The notes below the pieces were generated by a model. That model was not told the DNA's origin. It saw nothing but the letters and a program-made list of their open reading frames with translations, and did not search any database. The position numbers were made by a program, and so were the translations under genes. Below, piece by piece: positions 55,938 to 64,000 of a DNA stretch of 64,000 nucleotides. Position 1 is the stretch's first letter. Every line of letters starts with the position of its first letter. Location: the NCBI RefSeq assembly GCF_026711005.1, contig NZ_JAPPVJ010000004.1:310001-374000 (forward strand), in the 5' to 3' direction. The stretch comes from Sphingobacterium sp. UT-1RO-CII-1 (GTDB taxonomy: Bacteria; Bacteroidota; Bacteroidia; Sphingobacteriales; Sphingobacteriaceae).

Positions 55938-57137
55938 TTACATAGTCAAAAAGCTAACAAATAGTTTGATGAAAATATTGTTTATTATATCGACAAAAAA
56001 AGCACCAACCATAGGTACGATAAGAAATGCTTTATGTGAGGGACCATATCGATCTGTGACGGCCTGCATGTTTGCGATAGCTGTAGGCGTTGCTCCCAAG
56101 CCAAAGCCACAGTGTCCAGCACTGAGTACAATCGCGTCATAGTCTTTACCCATTACTCGGTATGTGACAAAAATGGCAAATAAAATCATCATAACGGTCT
56201 GTAAAACTAAGATTACAAGAATCTGACTGGCTAGCCCGGATAATTGCCAGAGTTGTAAAGACATTAAGGCGACTGTTAAAAAGAGATATAAACCAGTATT
56301 TCCCAGTACGTCGACAGCATGGTCGTTGACAATATAGGAAGTTGTGTGCGCCAGCGTATTTCGGATGATAACACCAATAAGTAAACTCCATACAAAGTTC
56401 GGGAGTTCAAAAGAAGTCCCTTTCATATTTTCATATAATAGCTGACCTACTGTGACACAGATGGCTAGCATAGTCAAAGTCTCGATAACGTTACGGACAT
56501 TCATACGACGCTTAGAGAAAGGATATTCAAAAGCTTCAATTGGCGCTTTTTCGGTAGGTGCTTCTGTGGATACGAGTTGCTTTCTTTTTAGAAGAAACTT
56601 AGCTACAGGGCCACCTATTAGTCCTCCCATCACTAGGCCATACGTAGCACAAGCTAAAGCCAACTCCATGGCACCTTCAATTTTGAATATTTTTGTTAAA
56701 TCTTCTGCCCATGCGGCCCCAGTGCCATGCCCTCCGGTTAAAGTAATAGATCCGGCAATGAGACCATAGCTGGGATCTAAGCCCACTAACTTTGCGAGTG
56801 ACACTCCAAAAACATTTTGAAAAAAAATAAAAGTTCCTGTAACTCCAATGAATATAAGCAGCGGTTTCCCCCCTTTTTTTAATTTAGCAAAATCAGCACT
56901 TAAGCCTATTGAAGAGAAAAATATCAACATCATTGAGGTTTGTAGAGAAGTTTCGAACTCAAAACCTAAACCATAAAAATGGTAAGCAAGATAGAGTAAT
57001 ATGGCAACTAAAAAACCACCTACTACTGGCTCAGGAATATTAAATTCTTGAAAAAACTTAATTTTTTTTACGATGTAAAAACCTAAAAGTAATACTAAAC
57101 AAGCAAATGTCAGCGTTTCAAATAATCCAAAAACCAT
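55938..57137 (-). CDS. gltS: Sodium/glutamate symporter GltS
   Basis: The 399-residue permease has ten to eleven membrane segments in two inverted halves, with the GHGTGAAWAEDL and GHCGFGLGATPTAIANMQ re-entrant loop motifs of GltS. It imports glutamate with sodium. No partner gene lies beside it; it converges with the metallophosphoesterase with about 70 bases between. Confidence 0.93.
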   Translation of the reverse strand: MVFGLFETLTFACLVLLLGFYIVKKIKFFQEFNIPEPVVGGFLVAILLYLAYHFYGLGFEFETSLQTSMMLIFFSSIGLSADFAKLKKGGKPLLIFIGVTGTFIFFQNVFGVSLAKLVGLDPSYGLIAGSITLTGGHGTGAAWAEDLTKIFKIEGAMELALACATYGLVMGGLIGGPVAKFLLKRKQLVSTEAPTEKAPIEAFEYPFSKRRMNVRNVIETLTMLAICVTVGQLLYENMKGTSFELPNFVWSLLIGVIIRNTLAHTTSYIVNDHAVDVLGNTGLYLFLTVALMSLQLWQLSGLASQILVILVLQTVMMILFAIFVTYRVMGKDYDAIVLSAGHCGFGLGATPTAIANMQAVTDRYGPSHKAFLIVPMVGAFFVDIINNIFIKLFVSFLTM

Positions 57138-57611
57138 AAGCTAAAAAAATCTATTAACTCCTGTGAAAGACAAGAGCGAGGTAAAAATAATAAATAAATT
57201 TAGGTATCGGAGGTTAATCGCCAACTTAGTGTGTGAAAGATAGAGCTGTTATTCGGTTTTATAATCTAATATATCTGTGCAATATTATGTAGTAAATAGT
57301 TGTGTATGTAAGGCAGCATACAGATTGTCTACATACTTCGACCGAAGTTTTATTTGTGGACAGGTTAATTATTGTTTGTTGTAATGTATAGGGATAAATT
57401 TATGCGGTATTGTAATTGTGTTTTTACTTTTTAAACTTTGCAATGTGCAAAAAGTGAGAGTTTTATACTGGGCTCTGTTAGCAAAGGTTTATTGTACGTT
57501 TATATGGTTTTATAGTTGAAATAAATTGTAATGAGTGGAGTTATTATGTATAGTCGTAAACTGAGGCATATATTAACTTCTGAATAGAGTGTTTTTTAAG
57601 TTTATGTAATC
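57138..57611. other. 474-base intergenic region between gltS and the AlkC-like gene
   Basis: No coding capacity is evident. It holds an ACTTCG-AC-CGAAGT palindrome (57335-57348) and a short TTTGCA-ATG-TGCAAA palindrome (57437-57451). These could be operators for gltS or the downstream gene. No tRNA, known RNA motif or full promoter consensus was recognised. Confidence 0.45.
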
Positions 57612-58424
57612 ATGTCTGAAGTAAAAAGAAAAGGTGCCCGACGTATAAAAGATATTCCTGCTGATGTATTAGAAAAACTAAATAGAGGTGAGATAGAAAC
57701 AGTGAATTTAGTGGAATGGCTTGCTGTAGATCAAAAAATGTTGTTAGAAAACCTCCTTATAGAAAGTCAGCGCATAGCTTATTTGCAGCCAGTTTTGAAT
57801 CAGATTGATATATTAAGTAAGCCTACTATAAATAGTATAAATCAAACAATTGGTGAAACACTTTTTAAATTAGCTATTGCACATAACGATAAGGACTTTT
57901 TAGCTACTATATCTGGACATACTGCAGATCTTGTGCGTTGTTGGGCTACTTATATTATAGGTAAGGATGAAAGCTTGGGTATTTTCGATAGTCTTGAACA
58001 AATAAAGGATTTTGCTGCCGATAAGCATTTCGGTGTACGAGAAATCAGTTGGATGGCCATTCGTAAGAAAATCATTGATAATCTGAAACAGAGCATAATG
58101 ATACTCGCCGAATGGACCGAAAGTCATGATGAAAATATTAGGCGTTTCGCAACAGAAGCAACAAGACCTCGAGGTGTATGGTCGGTGCATATTGATGCGT
58201 TAAAAGAAAACCCTAGACAAGCGCTAGCTATTCTAGAACCATTAAGGTCCGATCCTGCAAAATATGTTCAAGATAGTGTGGCAAATTGGTTAAATGATGC
58301 TAGCAAAACACAACCTCATTTTGTGCAAGAGTTGTGTGATCGTTGGCTTAATGAAAGTGATACAAAAGAAACACAATATATTGTAAAAAAGGCATTAAGA
58401 ACTATTAATAAAAAGGGGGCTTAA
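57612..58424 (+). CDS. HEAT-repeat DNA alkylation repair protein (AlkC/AlkD-like)
   Basis: The 270-residue protein is all-helical with HEAT-like repeats. Two segments match the DNA alkylation repair family: HFGVREISWMAIRKKI and RRFATEATRPRGVWS, the latter typical of AlkC. Another match is SDPAKYVQDSVANWLNDASKTQP split around residues 215-235. AlkC/AlkD glycosylases release 3- or 7-methylated purines. Key catalytic residues are not fully identified by eye. No signal peptide; stands alone. Confidence 0.75.
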   Translation: MSEVKRKGARRIKDIPADVLEKLNRGEIETVNLVEWLAVDQKMLLENLLIESQRIAYLQPVLNQIDILSKPTINSINQTIGETLFKLAIAHNDKDFLATISGHTADLVRCWATYIIGKDESLGIFDSLEQIKDFAADKHFGVREISWMAIRKKIIDNLKQSIMILAEWTESHDENIRRFATEATRPRGVWSVHIDALKENPRQALAILEPLRSDPAKYVQDSVANWLNDASKTQPHFVQELCDRWLNESDTKETQYIVKKALRTINKKGA

Positions 58425-58593
58425 TTACTATCCAGTATGGATAAATAAAGGGCGTTTTTCGTTTAAAATGATCTAATACAATTGTTTTTTTAGTTAATTT
58501 CTTCGTTATATCATTGGGTATGCTTCAAATATTTCTATATTTGTAGCATTATGAGGCAATAGTAAATTTTCATTTCTAGAAAATTATATTTTT

Positions 58594-58608
58594 CGATAGT
58601 TCCTATCG
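58594..58608 (+). repeat. Small palindrome upstream of the Tet-type MFS gene
   Basis: CGATAG-TTC-CTATCG, with flanking TTTT and GAAAA, lies about 80 bases before the ATG at 58687. It could be an operator or a leader hairpin controlling the exporter. Confidence 0.45.
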
Positions 58609-58686
58609 GAAAATTTTGCATGTTTTTTTATTTTTTATCAAAGCTGTATAGGTTATAGACCTGTGCAACCAAAACTGTCTCATAAG

Positions 58687-59919
58687 ATGAAACCGAAACA
58701 GAGATATACACTTTTTTTTATTATAATAGTAGTTACTATTGACACCATGAGTTTTGGTGTTATTTTTCCAGTTTTGCCTCAATTATTGTCCACTTTACTA
58801 TCTTCTAGTATGAGCACTGCCGCAAAATACGGGGGCTGGCTTGCTTTTAGTTATGCATTCATGCAGTTTATATGTGCGCCACTTTTAGGTAATTTAAGTG
58901 ATAGATATGGTCGGCGCCCTGTGTTATTGAGCTCTTTGTTGGGGTTTAGTATTGATTGTGTTTTCATGGCTTTTGCCCCTAGTATCTTTTGGCTTTTTAT
59001 TGGTCGGATCATTGCGGGGGTAACGGGTGCTAGTTTTTCAGTTGCTTCGGCGTGTATAGGTGATATTAGCACAGACGATAACCGAACGAAAAATTTTGGA
59101 TTTATTAATGCCGCATTTGGTGCTGGCTTTATTTTAGGACCAGCGATTGGTGGTGTTCTAGGGCAATGGGGAAGCCAAGTTCCTTTTATTTTTTCAGCTA
59201 TACTCAGTTTATTGAACTTCATATTTGGCTATTTTCTCTTTTCAGAGTCTTTAGCTAAAGAAAATAGACGAAAATTTGAATGGAAGCGAGTGCATCCGTT
59301 GGGAGCATTAGGGCAATTGAAGAAATTTCCTATAGTATGGAAACTCATACTCTCTATGGTTTTTGTTTCTATTGCCAATCATAGTATGGAGAGTGTATGG
59401 GCGTTTTTCACAATCGAAAAATTTAATTGGAGTAACATAGATGTGGGTTATTCTTTAGCTGTCATTGGCGCATTGTCTATTTTCGTACAGATATGGGGAG
59501 TTGGGTATGTAATTAAATTAATAGGCGAGTATAAAATGTTGCTTCTCGGGTTGTTTCTTACCTGCGTAGGTTTCTTTTTATTTGCATTGGCTTCGTTCCC
59601 GATATTGATTTACATAGGCATTATTATTTTTATTCTAGGTGGAATACAGGGAACTGCTATGCAAAGCATAATTTCATCTGCAGTATCAGCTCGTGAGCAA
59701 GGAGCTTTACAGGGTGCATTAGGTTGTTTGCTTGGGCTTACAACATTTATTGCTCCTCCCATAATGACTAGCATTTTTTCTTATTTTACAAATGATGATG
59801 CTACTTTTTATTTCCCTGGTATGCCTTTCTTGTTGGCCGGTAGTTTAGCTTTAATTAGTTTGATATTATGTTTATATAATTTTCCTAGATATTTTAAGAG
59901 CTCTCTAAAGGTTAAATAG
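58687..59919 (+). CDS. Tet-type MFS exporter
   Basis: The 410-residue protein has twelve membrane segments. Motif A is GNLSDRYGRRPVLLSSL between segments 2 and 3, and motif C-like FGAGFILGPAIGGVLGQWG between segments 5 and 6, as in the TCR/Tet group. The N-terminus (FFIIIVVTIDTMSFGVIFPVLP, about residues 9-30) matches Tet-type pumps. The open frame extends to a GTG at 58663, but the ATG at 58687 is the likely start. The substrate is unknown; tetracycline export cannot be assumed. Confidence 0.82.
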   Translation: MKPKQRYTLFFIIIVVTIDTMSFGVIFPVLPQLLSTLLSSSMSTAAKYGGWLAFSYAFMQFICAPLLGNLSDRYGRRPVLLSSLLGFSIDCVFMAFAPSIFWLFIGRIIAGVTGASFSVASACIGDISTDDNRTKNFGFINAAFGAGFILGPAIGGVLGQWGSQVPFIFSAILSLLNFIFGYFLFSESLAKENRRKFEWKRVHPLGALGQLKKFPIVWKLILSMVFVSIANHSMESVWAFFTIEKFNWSNIDVGYSLAVIGALSIFVQIWGVGYVIKLIGEYKMLLLGLFLTCVGFFLFALASFPILIYIGIIIFILGGIQGTAMQSIISSAVSAREQGALQGALGCLLGLTTFIAPPIMTSIFSYFTNDDATFYFPGMPFLLAGSLALISLILCLYNFPRYFKSSLKVK

Positions 59920-60224
59920 CGAATCGTTTATTTTTAACCTTATGGATCGTGCTCTGCATCTGCTCGGTAATTTTGGTCTTAAGGTTATATTTTAAGAAAT
60001 GTATATTGATATCGTTTATTTCGAAAACGATTTCGTTTTTGAAACAAACGATTGTTAAACCCATTTTTCAATTATATCTATACCTTTATGTACACTTCAT
60101 TTGGGTGATTATAAATCTATAGCTCTATTTTTTATAAGTAGTGTTTCTTTTTTTCTACGAGAAAATGGAGATGTATTATATATGTACCTAGAAAGGAATG
60201 AACTATTAAAAAAAGTATTAGTAA
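59920..60224. other. 305-base region upstream of the fucosidase gene
   Basis: It contains the 42-bp palindrome described separately (60011-60052). No terminator with a long T-run follows the MFS gene. No coding sequence seen. Confidence 0.5.
60011..60052. promoter_or_regulatory. 42-bp near-perfect palindrome upstream of the fucosidase gene
   Basis: The left arm 60011-60030 and the reverse complement of 60033-60052 agree at 18 of 20 positions, around a TT spacer. A shorter core CGAAAACG-ATTT-CGTTTTTG is embedded in it. It is about 172 bases before the fucosidase ATG. It could be an operator for a LacI- or AraC-type regulator, but no regulator gene is adjacent. Confidence 0.55.
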
Positions 60225-61733
60225 ATGTATATGAGAAACATAATTAAACGTATAGCCTTATCGACACTTTTTATAAGCACATGTTCGTGTGTTTGGGCTC
60301 AATGGACCGGACCTAAAAAGAAACCTGCAGAGCAGGTAGAATTAAAATATGGTCCTATAACGCCTACAAATCGTAAGGATGCCAATATGGAAGCTTTCAG
60401 AGATTATGGTTTGGGTCAGTTTATACACTGGGGTGTTTATGCGATACCGGGCAATGAGTGGGAGGGGGTAAGCGCGCGTGGTGGTGCTGCAGCTTCTGAG
60501 TGGATTCGTACTTGGAGAGGGCCTACTGCTCCAAAAGGTTGGCAGAACATTTACGATAATCTTTATAAGCAGTTTGAGGCGAAAGATTTTGATGCAAAAA
60601 AATGGGCAAAGCAAGCAAAAGAAATGGGGGCAAAGTATTTGATTTTTACCACTAAGCACCACGACGGTTTTGCATTATGGCCAACCAAATATTCGGATTA
60701 TAATATCACAAAATCTCCGTATAAAAAAGATATCGTTAAAGAAGTGGTCGACGCTTACACTGCAGAAGGCATTGATGTTTACCTTTATTTTTCTGTTTTA
60801 GAATGGAATAATCCGGATTACCTCTATGCTGAACCAAAAACTACAGAGGAAAACGAAAAGTTCAATCGTTTTTTAAAGTATACACGAAATCAGTTGCTTG
60901 AGCTTTTAGATAACTATCCTCAGGTAAAAGGGCTTTGGTTTGATGGTACATGGGATGCTTCGTGGAAATCTGCTTATGATTTTACTTATCAGCTGGAAAA
61001 AGAACTTAGGGATAAACATAAAGATTTGGTGATAGGATCACGCTTTAGAAATGATGAAAATGGCGCTAGACATTTTGATAGTAATGGTGCGCTTTTAGGT
61101 GATTATGAACAAGGCTGGGAACGAAAATTTCCTCAGGATTATGCTTGGCTTGATGGCAATGATTGGGATGCGGTTATGACAATCCCGCCAAACGGCTGGG
61201 GGTATATGAAAGATTGGACAGGTTTATATACTAAAACGACTGATGACATTATCGATTTAATGATGCAATCTGTCTCCATGAATGGAAACCTTGTATTGAA
61301 TTTCGGGCCAGACGGAAACGGATTAATGCATCCAGGGGAAGATATTATTGCGAAGGAGCTGGGCGATTGGATGAAAATTAATGGTGAAGCAGTTTATGGT
61401 GTACGTCATTCAGATCTACCCGTCTCAAAGTTGGGATACTATACACAAAAGGGAGAAGATTTATATTTAACTGTTATTAATAGGCCGGTTAATAATAACG
61501 TTCGTATTACCGTTCCGAAGGTAGCAACAGAGGTGCCGGTAGCGGCGCTCTTATTGGATGGACTACAGTCATTAGGCGTTAAACATGCCGATATAGGGCT
61601 TGATCTGGATAAGAATACATATTATGACATCACTCTTCCTAAGAGCTTTCAGTCGGATAGAGCTTTTGTTATTAAAATCAAGATGGGAGCTCCAAATTCA
61701 AAAAGCGATCGGTTGATGGATGCAAAGATGTGA
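60225..61733 (+). CDS. Secreted GH29 alpha-L-fucosidase
   Basis: The 502-residue glycoside hydrolase removes terminal alpha-L-fucose. It has a signal peptide (cleavage near CVWAQW), the GH29 catalytic barrel with GLGQFIHWGVYAIPGNEW near the N-terminus, the TTKHHDGFALWPTKYSDYNI loop, and the nucleophile D240 in GLWFDGTWD. The C-terminal region (about 410-500) is a beta-sandwich-like domain. A second ATG two codons on (60231) is equally possible. No SusCD or other carbohydrate genes are adjacent; the next genes encode an ABC exporter. Confidence 0.9.
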   Translation: MYMRNIIKRIALSTLFISTCSCVWAQWTGPKKKPAEQVELKYGPITPTNRKDANMEAFRDYGLGQFIHWGVYAIPGNEWEGVSARGGAAASEWIRTWRGPTAPKGWQNIYDNLYKQFEAKDFDAKKWAKQAKEMGAKYLIFTTKHHDGFALWPTKYSDYNITKSPYKKDIVKEVVDAYTAEGIDVYLYFSVLEWNNPDYLYAEPKTTEENEKFNRFLKYTRNQLLELLDNYPQVKGLWFDGTWDASWKSAYDFTYQLEKELRDKHKDLVIGSRFRNDENGARHFDSNGALLGDYEQGWERKFPQDYAWLDGNDWDAVMTIPPNGWGYMKDWTGLYTKTTDDIIDLMMQSVSMNGNLVLNFGPDGNGLMHPGEDIIAKELGDWMKINGEAVYGVRHSDLPVSKLGYYTQKGEDLYLTVINRPVNNNVRITVPKVATEVPVAALLLDGLQSLGVKHADIGLDLDKNTYYDITLPKSFQSDRAFVIKIKMGAPNSKSDRLMDAKM

Positions 61734-62037
61734 CCTGGAATATTATCTTAGATTTAAGACTGACTAAATGTATTATTTTATTGCTAATGATGGAATATGC
61801 ATAATGATAGTTGAAGTATTCCGTATGGCCGTAAGATAATAAGAGGAGTGGAGGTGAAGTAAACACTTTATGTGTTAAATTGCTAGATAAACGATCAAGT
61901 ATAGTACAATATACTTGATCGTTTTCTTTTTGAAACCAATTTGTAGTAATTTTATTCGCATGCTATTCAGTACTGGTCTGGTATGTGAGCTAAGTTGTGT
62001 TAAAAAGTTTAATTGAGTAGGGGTAAAAGAAACATAA
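61734..62037. other. 304-base region between the fucosidase and the ABC export operon
   Basis: It contains the strong terminator 61891-61922 with a following T-rich tract. The rest (61923-62037) probably carries the promoter of the ABC operon. No coding sequence seen. Confidence 0.5.
61891..61933 (+). terminator. Terminator after the fucosidase gene
   Basis: ACGATCAAGTATA (61891-61903) pairs with TATACTTGATCGT (61910-61922) around a six-base loop, followed by TTTCTTTTT. Confidence 0.88.
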
Positions 62038-62736
62038 ATGTCTATAATTGTTAGTTTAAGGGAGGTGAATAAAGTATACCAAACAGGTGATACTTCGATT
62101 GTTGCGCTGGATAGTACAAGCTTGGATATTTATAGTAATAAATTGACACTAATAGTTGGGCCATCGGGCTCTGGAAAAACAACATTAATATCGTTAATAG
62201 GTTGTGTGGTGTATCCAACATCGGGAAGAATTTTTATCGATGGCCAAGAGGTTACCGGTCTAAATGAAAAGCAATTGGCGTTGGTCCGTCTCGATAAAGT
62301 GGGATTTGTATTCCAGCATTTTAATTTGTTGCAGCCACTTACAGCGTTAGAGAATGTAATGCAGCCTCTTCTTTTAAAGGGTGATGATGCAAAACAAGCC
62401 AAACTACGGGCTGAAGATGTGCTGAAAAGAGTAAATATGCTGGATCGTAAGCAGATGTTGCCCCGAAAATTAAGTGGTGGACAAAAACAGCGTGTTGCTA
62501 TTGCACGCGCGCTGGTGACGGATGCGCCAATTTTGTTATGTGATGAACCGACGGCTTCGTTAGATGCAAAAAGTGCAGGCATAATAATGAGTGATCTAAA
62601 AGTTTTAAGCCAGGAAGGGAAAGCGGTGATTGTCGTGACCCATGACCTTAGGCTTAAGCAATATGCTGATGAAATAATTTATGTCGAAGAGGGGAAGGTG
62701 TCGTGCAGTTCTAATAGTGAAGTGTTAAATAAATAG
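62038..62736 (+). CDS. ABC transporter ATP-binding protein (DevA/MacB-like)
   Basis: The 232-residue ATPase has Walker A GPSGSGKT (G41-T48), the Q-loop in VFQHFNLLQP, signature LSGGQ (145-149), Walker B ILLCDEP with E170, and the switch histidine in VVTHD. It groups with the LolD/MacB/DevA type that drives export by mechanotransmission. It is first of a three-gene operon with an adaptor and a permease, so a DevABC-like exporter is likely. Confidence 0.92.
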   Translation: MSIIVSLREVNKVYQTGDTSIVALDSTSLDIYSNKLTLIVGPSGSGKTTLISLIGCVVYPTSGRIFIDGQEVTGLNEKQLALVRLDKVGFVFQHFNLLQPLTALENVMQPLLLKGDDAKQAKLRAEDVLKRVNMLDRKQMLPRKLSGGQKQRVAIARALVTDAPILLCDEPTASLDAKSAGIIMSDLKVLSQEGKAVIVVTHDLRLKQYADEIIYVEEGKVSCSSNSEVLNK

Positions 62737-62762
62737 CAATCCTAAACAGATCGAATAAGTTT

Positions 62763-63731
62763 ATGTGGGTTATAAAAAATATACTTAGGTTACCAGTCGT
62801 AATTATTGGACTTTTCTTCTTGTTGTCCTGTGGCAATAAAAAAGCAGAAGAAAGGTTACATCGTATTAAGGCTAAAGACCTTTCTGTTCCAGAAAATGTA
62901 GCTAAAGTCTCTGCCTTAGGGAAGATTGAACCTCAACGTGGATTTGTTGATTTAGCTACTGACGAAAGTGGTGTTGTCTCTAAGCTTTTTAAAGAAGAAG
63001 GAGATGTAGTTGCAGTTGGAGAAGTGATTTTTGAATTGAAGTCGGATAGCAAAGAAGTTGATGAAAAGATAGCTTCCAATCAGGTCGAAGTGCAACGATT
63101 GAAAGTAGAAGCTGATTTAGCAGCTATGAAACAGTATGAAGTCGAAATAGCAGAGCTCAAACGTGATCTTGAGGTTAGTCAAAGATTAGCCGAAACAGGA
63201 GCTGAAACGCAGTATGCGGTCTATAATAAAAAGCGTGATCATGACTTACTATTAGCGCAGTTAAACACTGCTCGTAAGAATGTTGAGGCAGGGCGCGCTG
63301 ATCTTTCTGTTTTAGCGTCACAACGGGGAAAGGCACAAAAGGAAATCATTTCAAGACGCATTCGCTCGGATTGGGAGGGAAGATTAATCCGAATGGATGT
63401 CAAGGAAGGAACCGCAATTTCTCCTCTTGTGTCTTTTGCCACATTAATTCCTTCGGACGAACTTATCGTGCATGGTGAGATTGACGAAATATTTGCCAAT
63501 CGTGTTCATGTAGGAGATAGTGTTGTAGTGAAGATTGCAGGTACTCAGAAGATTATTGCCCAGGCCAAAGTTTATTATTTATCCGCAATTTTAGATGATA
63601 AATCTTTATTCTATGAAAAGTCGGGCGAGCAATCCGACCGGCGGGTACGGCGTTTCAAAGCATCATTAAAAAGTGAGGAGAACCTATTGATTAATCAGAA
63701 GGTTGAGTGCGAGATTTATTTACAAGATTAA
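62763..63731 (+). CDS. HlyD/DevB-like periplasmic adaptor lipoprotein
   Basis: The 322-residue protein has a lipoprotein signal (FFLLSC, C23), a biotinyl-lipoyl-like domain (about 50-85 and 210-230; LGKIEPQRGFVDLATDESGV), a coiled-coil hairpin (about 95-190) and a beta-barrel domain near the end. DevB-type adaptors bridge the inner-membrane pump and an outer-membrane TolC-like channel. It begins 26 bases after the ATPase gene. Confidence 0.87.
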   Translation: MWVIKNILRLPVVIIGLFFLLSCGNKKAEERLHRIKAKDLSVPENVAKVSALGKIEPQRGFVDLATDESGVVSKLFKEEGDVVAVGEVIFELKSDSKEVDEKIASNQVEVQRLKVEADLAAMKQYEVEIAELKRDLEVSQRLAETGAETQYAVYNKKRDHDLLLAQLNTARKNVEAGRADLSVLASQRGKAQKEIISRRIRSDWEGRLIRMDVKEGTAISPLVSFATLIPSDELIVHGEIDEIFANRVHVGDSVVVKIAGTQKIIAQAKVYYLSAILDDKSLFYEKSGEQSDRRVRRFKASLKSEENLLINQKVECEIYLQD

Positions 63732-63767
63732 ACCATAAGGTGTATTAGTATAACTAAAAACAGTGTT

Positions 63768-64000
63768 ATGATTAAAACAGCCTTGAAGTTTATGCGTTAT
63801 GATAAGCCTAAAAGTATTGGGGTAATAGTGGGTATAATCATTAGTGTTTTTCTCATTGGACAACAACTATCTACACTCTTTTTTCTTACAAATTTGATGG
63901 GAGGAATAGAAATCCACTCGAATTCAAATGAAGATGATATTTGGATAGTAGATGAATTGTCTAAGAATATTAATGCGCTAAATCCAATTGATGAAAGGCT
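63768..64000 (+). CDS. DevC/FtsX-like ABC transporter permease, N-terminal fragment
   Basis: The gene runs off the right edge; 77 codons are present. It starts MIKTALKFMRYDKPKSIGVI, with a membrane segment (about 17-41, GVIVGIIISVFLIGQQLSTLFF) and a following soluble part with DDIWIVDELSKNINALNP, typical of DevC-type permeases of the FtsX fold. It starts 36 bases after the adaptor gene, completing a DevABC-like operon. Confidence 0.82.
   Translation, partial: MIKTALKFMRYDKPKSIGVIVGIIISVFLIGQQLSTLFFLTNLMGGIEIHSNSNEDDIWIVDELSKNINALNPIDER

Noticed and set aside
58687..59919. Tetracycline resistance gene
   Set aside because: The protein is Tet-type by motifs, but motif similarity does not show substrate, and no tetR-like gene is adjacent.
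62130..62582. 150-codon minus-strand frame within the ABC ATPase gene
   Set aside because: A shadow of the ATPase motifs; no independent support.

Overview
The window is a piece of a low-GC Bacteroidota chromosome, most likely Sphingobacteriaceae. This is inferred from gene families that are typical of the phylum: SusC/SusD pairs with FecR and ECF sigma factors, the TamL lipoprotein, the DUF3276/PUR-like protein, the DUF4835 (PorD-like) protein next to recN, LytS/LytTR two-component pairs, and the short form of AMP nucleosidase. Shine-Dalgarno signals are weak. Some upstream regions carry the Bacteroidota -7 element TAnnTTTG. I see no rRNA, tRNA, CRISPR array, insertion sequence or prophage.

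Region 1 (1-31 kb) is mostly housekeeping. It holds the start of purN, a periplasmic thioredoxin-like protein, and a four-gene operon on the minus strand (LiaF-like membrane protein, LytS-type kinase, LytTR regulator, serine hydrolase). It then carries a PUR-like nucleic-acid-binding protein, a DPP IV-type peptidase, dxr-rseP, ywbE, carA, eno, a DivIC/FtsB-like protein, AMP nucleosidase, clpP-clpX, holA, an AI-2E family permease, trmH-MFS, tamL, an M28 peptidase and a SprT-like protein. Many of these genes end in clear hairpin terminators, several of them usable from both strands.

Region 2 (30-37.7 kb) has a DUF4835/PorD-like protein, recN, a large CPA2 antiporter with C-terminal stress domains, and a second three-gene LytS/LytTR cassette. 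Region 3 (37.8-47.6 kb) is a nutrient-acquisition locus: ECF sigma, FecR anti-sigma, an STN-containing SusC, SusD and a secreted metzincin-type metalloprotease. The order suggests sigma/anti-sigma control through the SusC N-terminal domain and uptake of peptide or protein breakdown products.

Region 4 (47.9-55 kb) is the most unusual part. An ECF sigma factor and a membrane TPR protein that looks like its anti-sigma factor (overlapping genes) are divergent from an outer-membrane PKD/beta-barrel protein and an exported TPR-CHAT protease, whose genes also overlap. A fused nucleotidyltransferase-HEPN protein and a possible 48-residue membrane peptide converge on the CHAT gene. I propose that this is an envelope protease-sigma signalling module, in loose analogy to the type III-E CRISPR CHAT/sigma arrangement but without any CRISPR component.

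Region 5 (55-64 kb) contains a metallophosphoesterase, gltS, an AlkC-like HEAT-repeat protein, a Tet-type MFS exporter, a secreted GH29 alpha-L-fucosidase with a 42-bp palindrome upstream, and the start of a DevABC-like ABC export operon that runs off the right edge.
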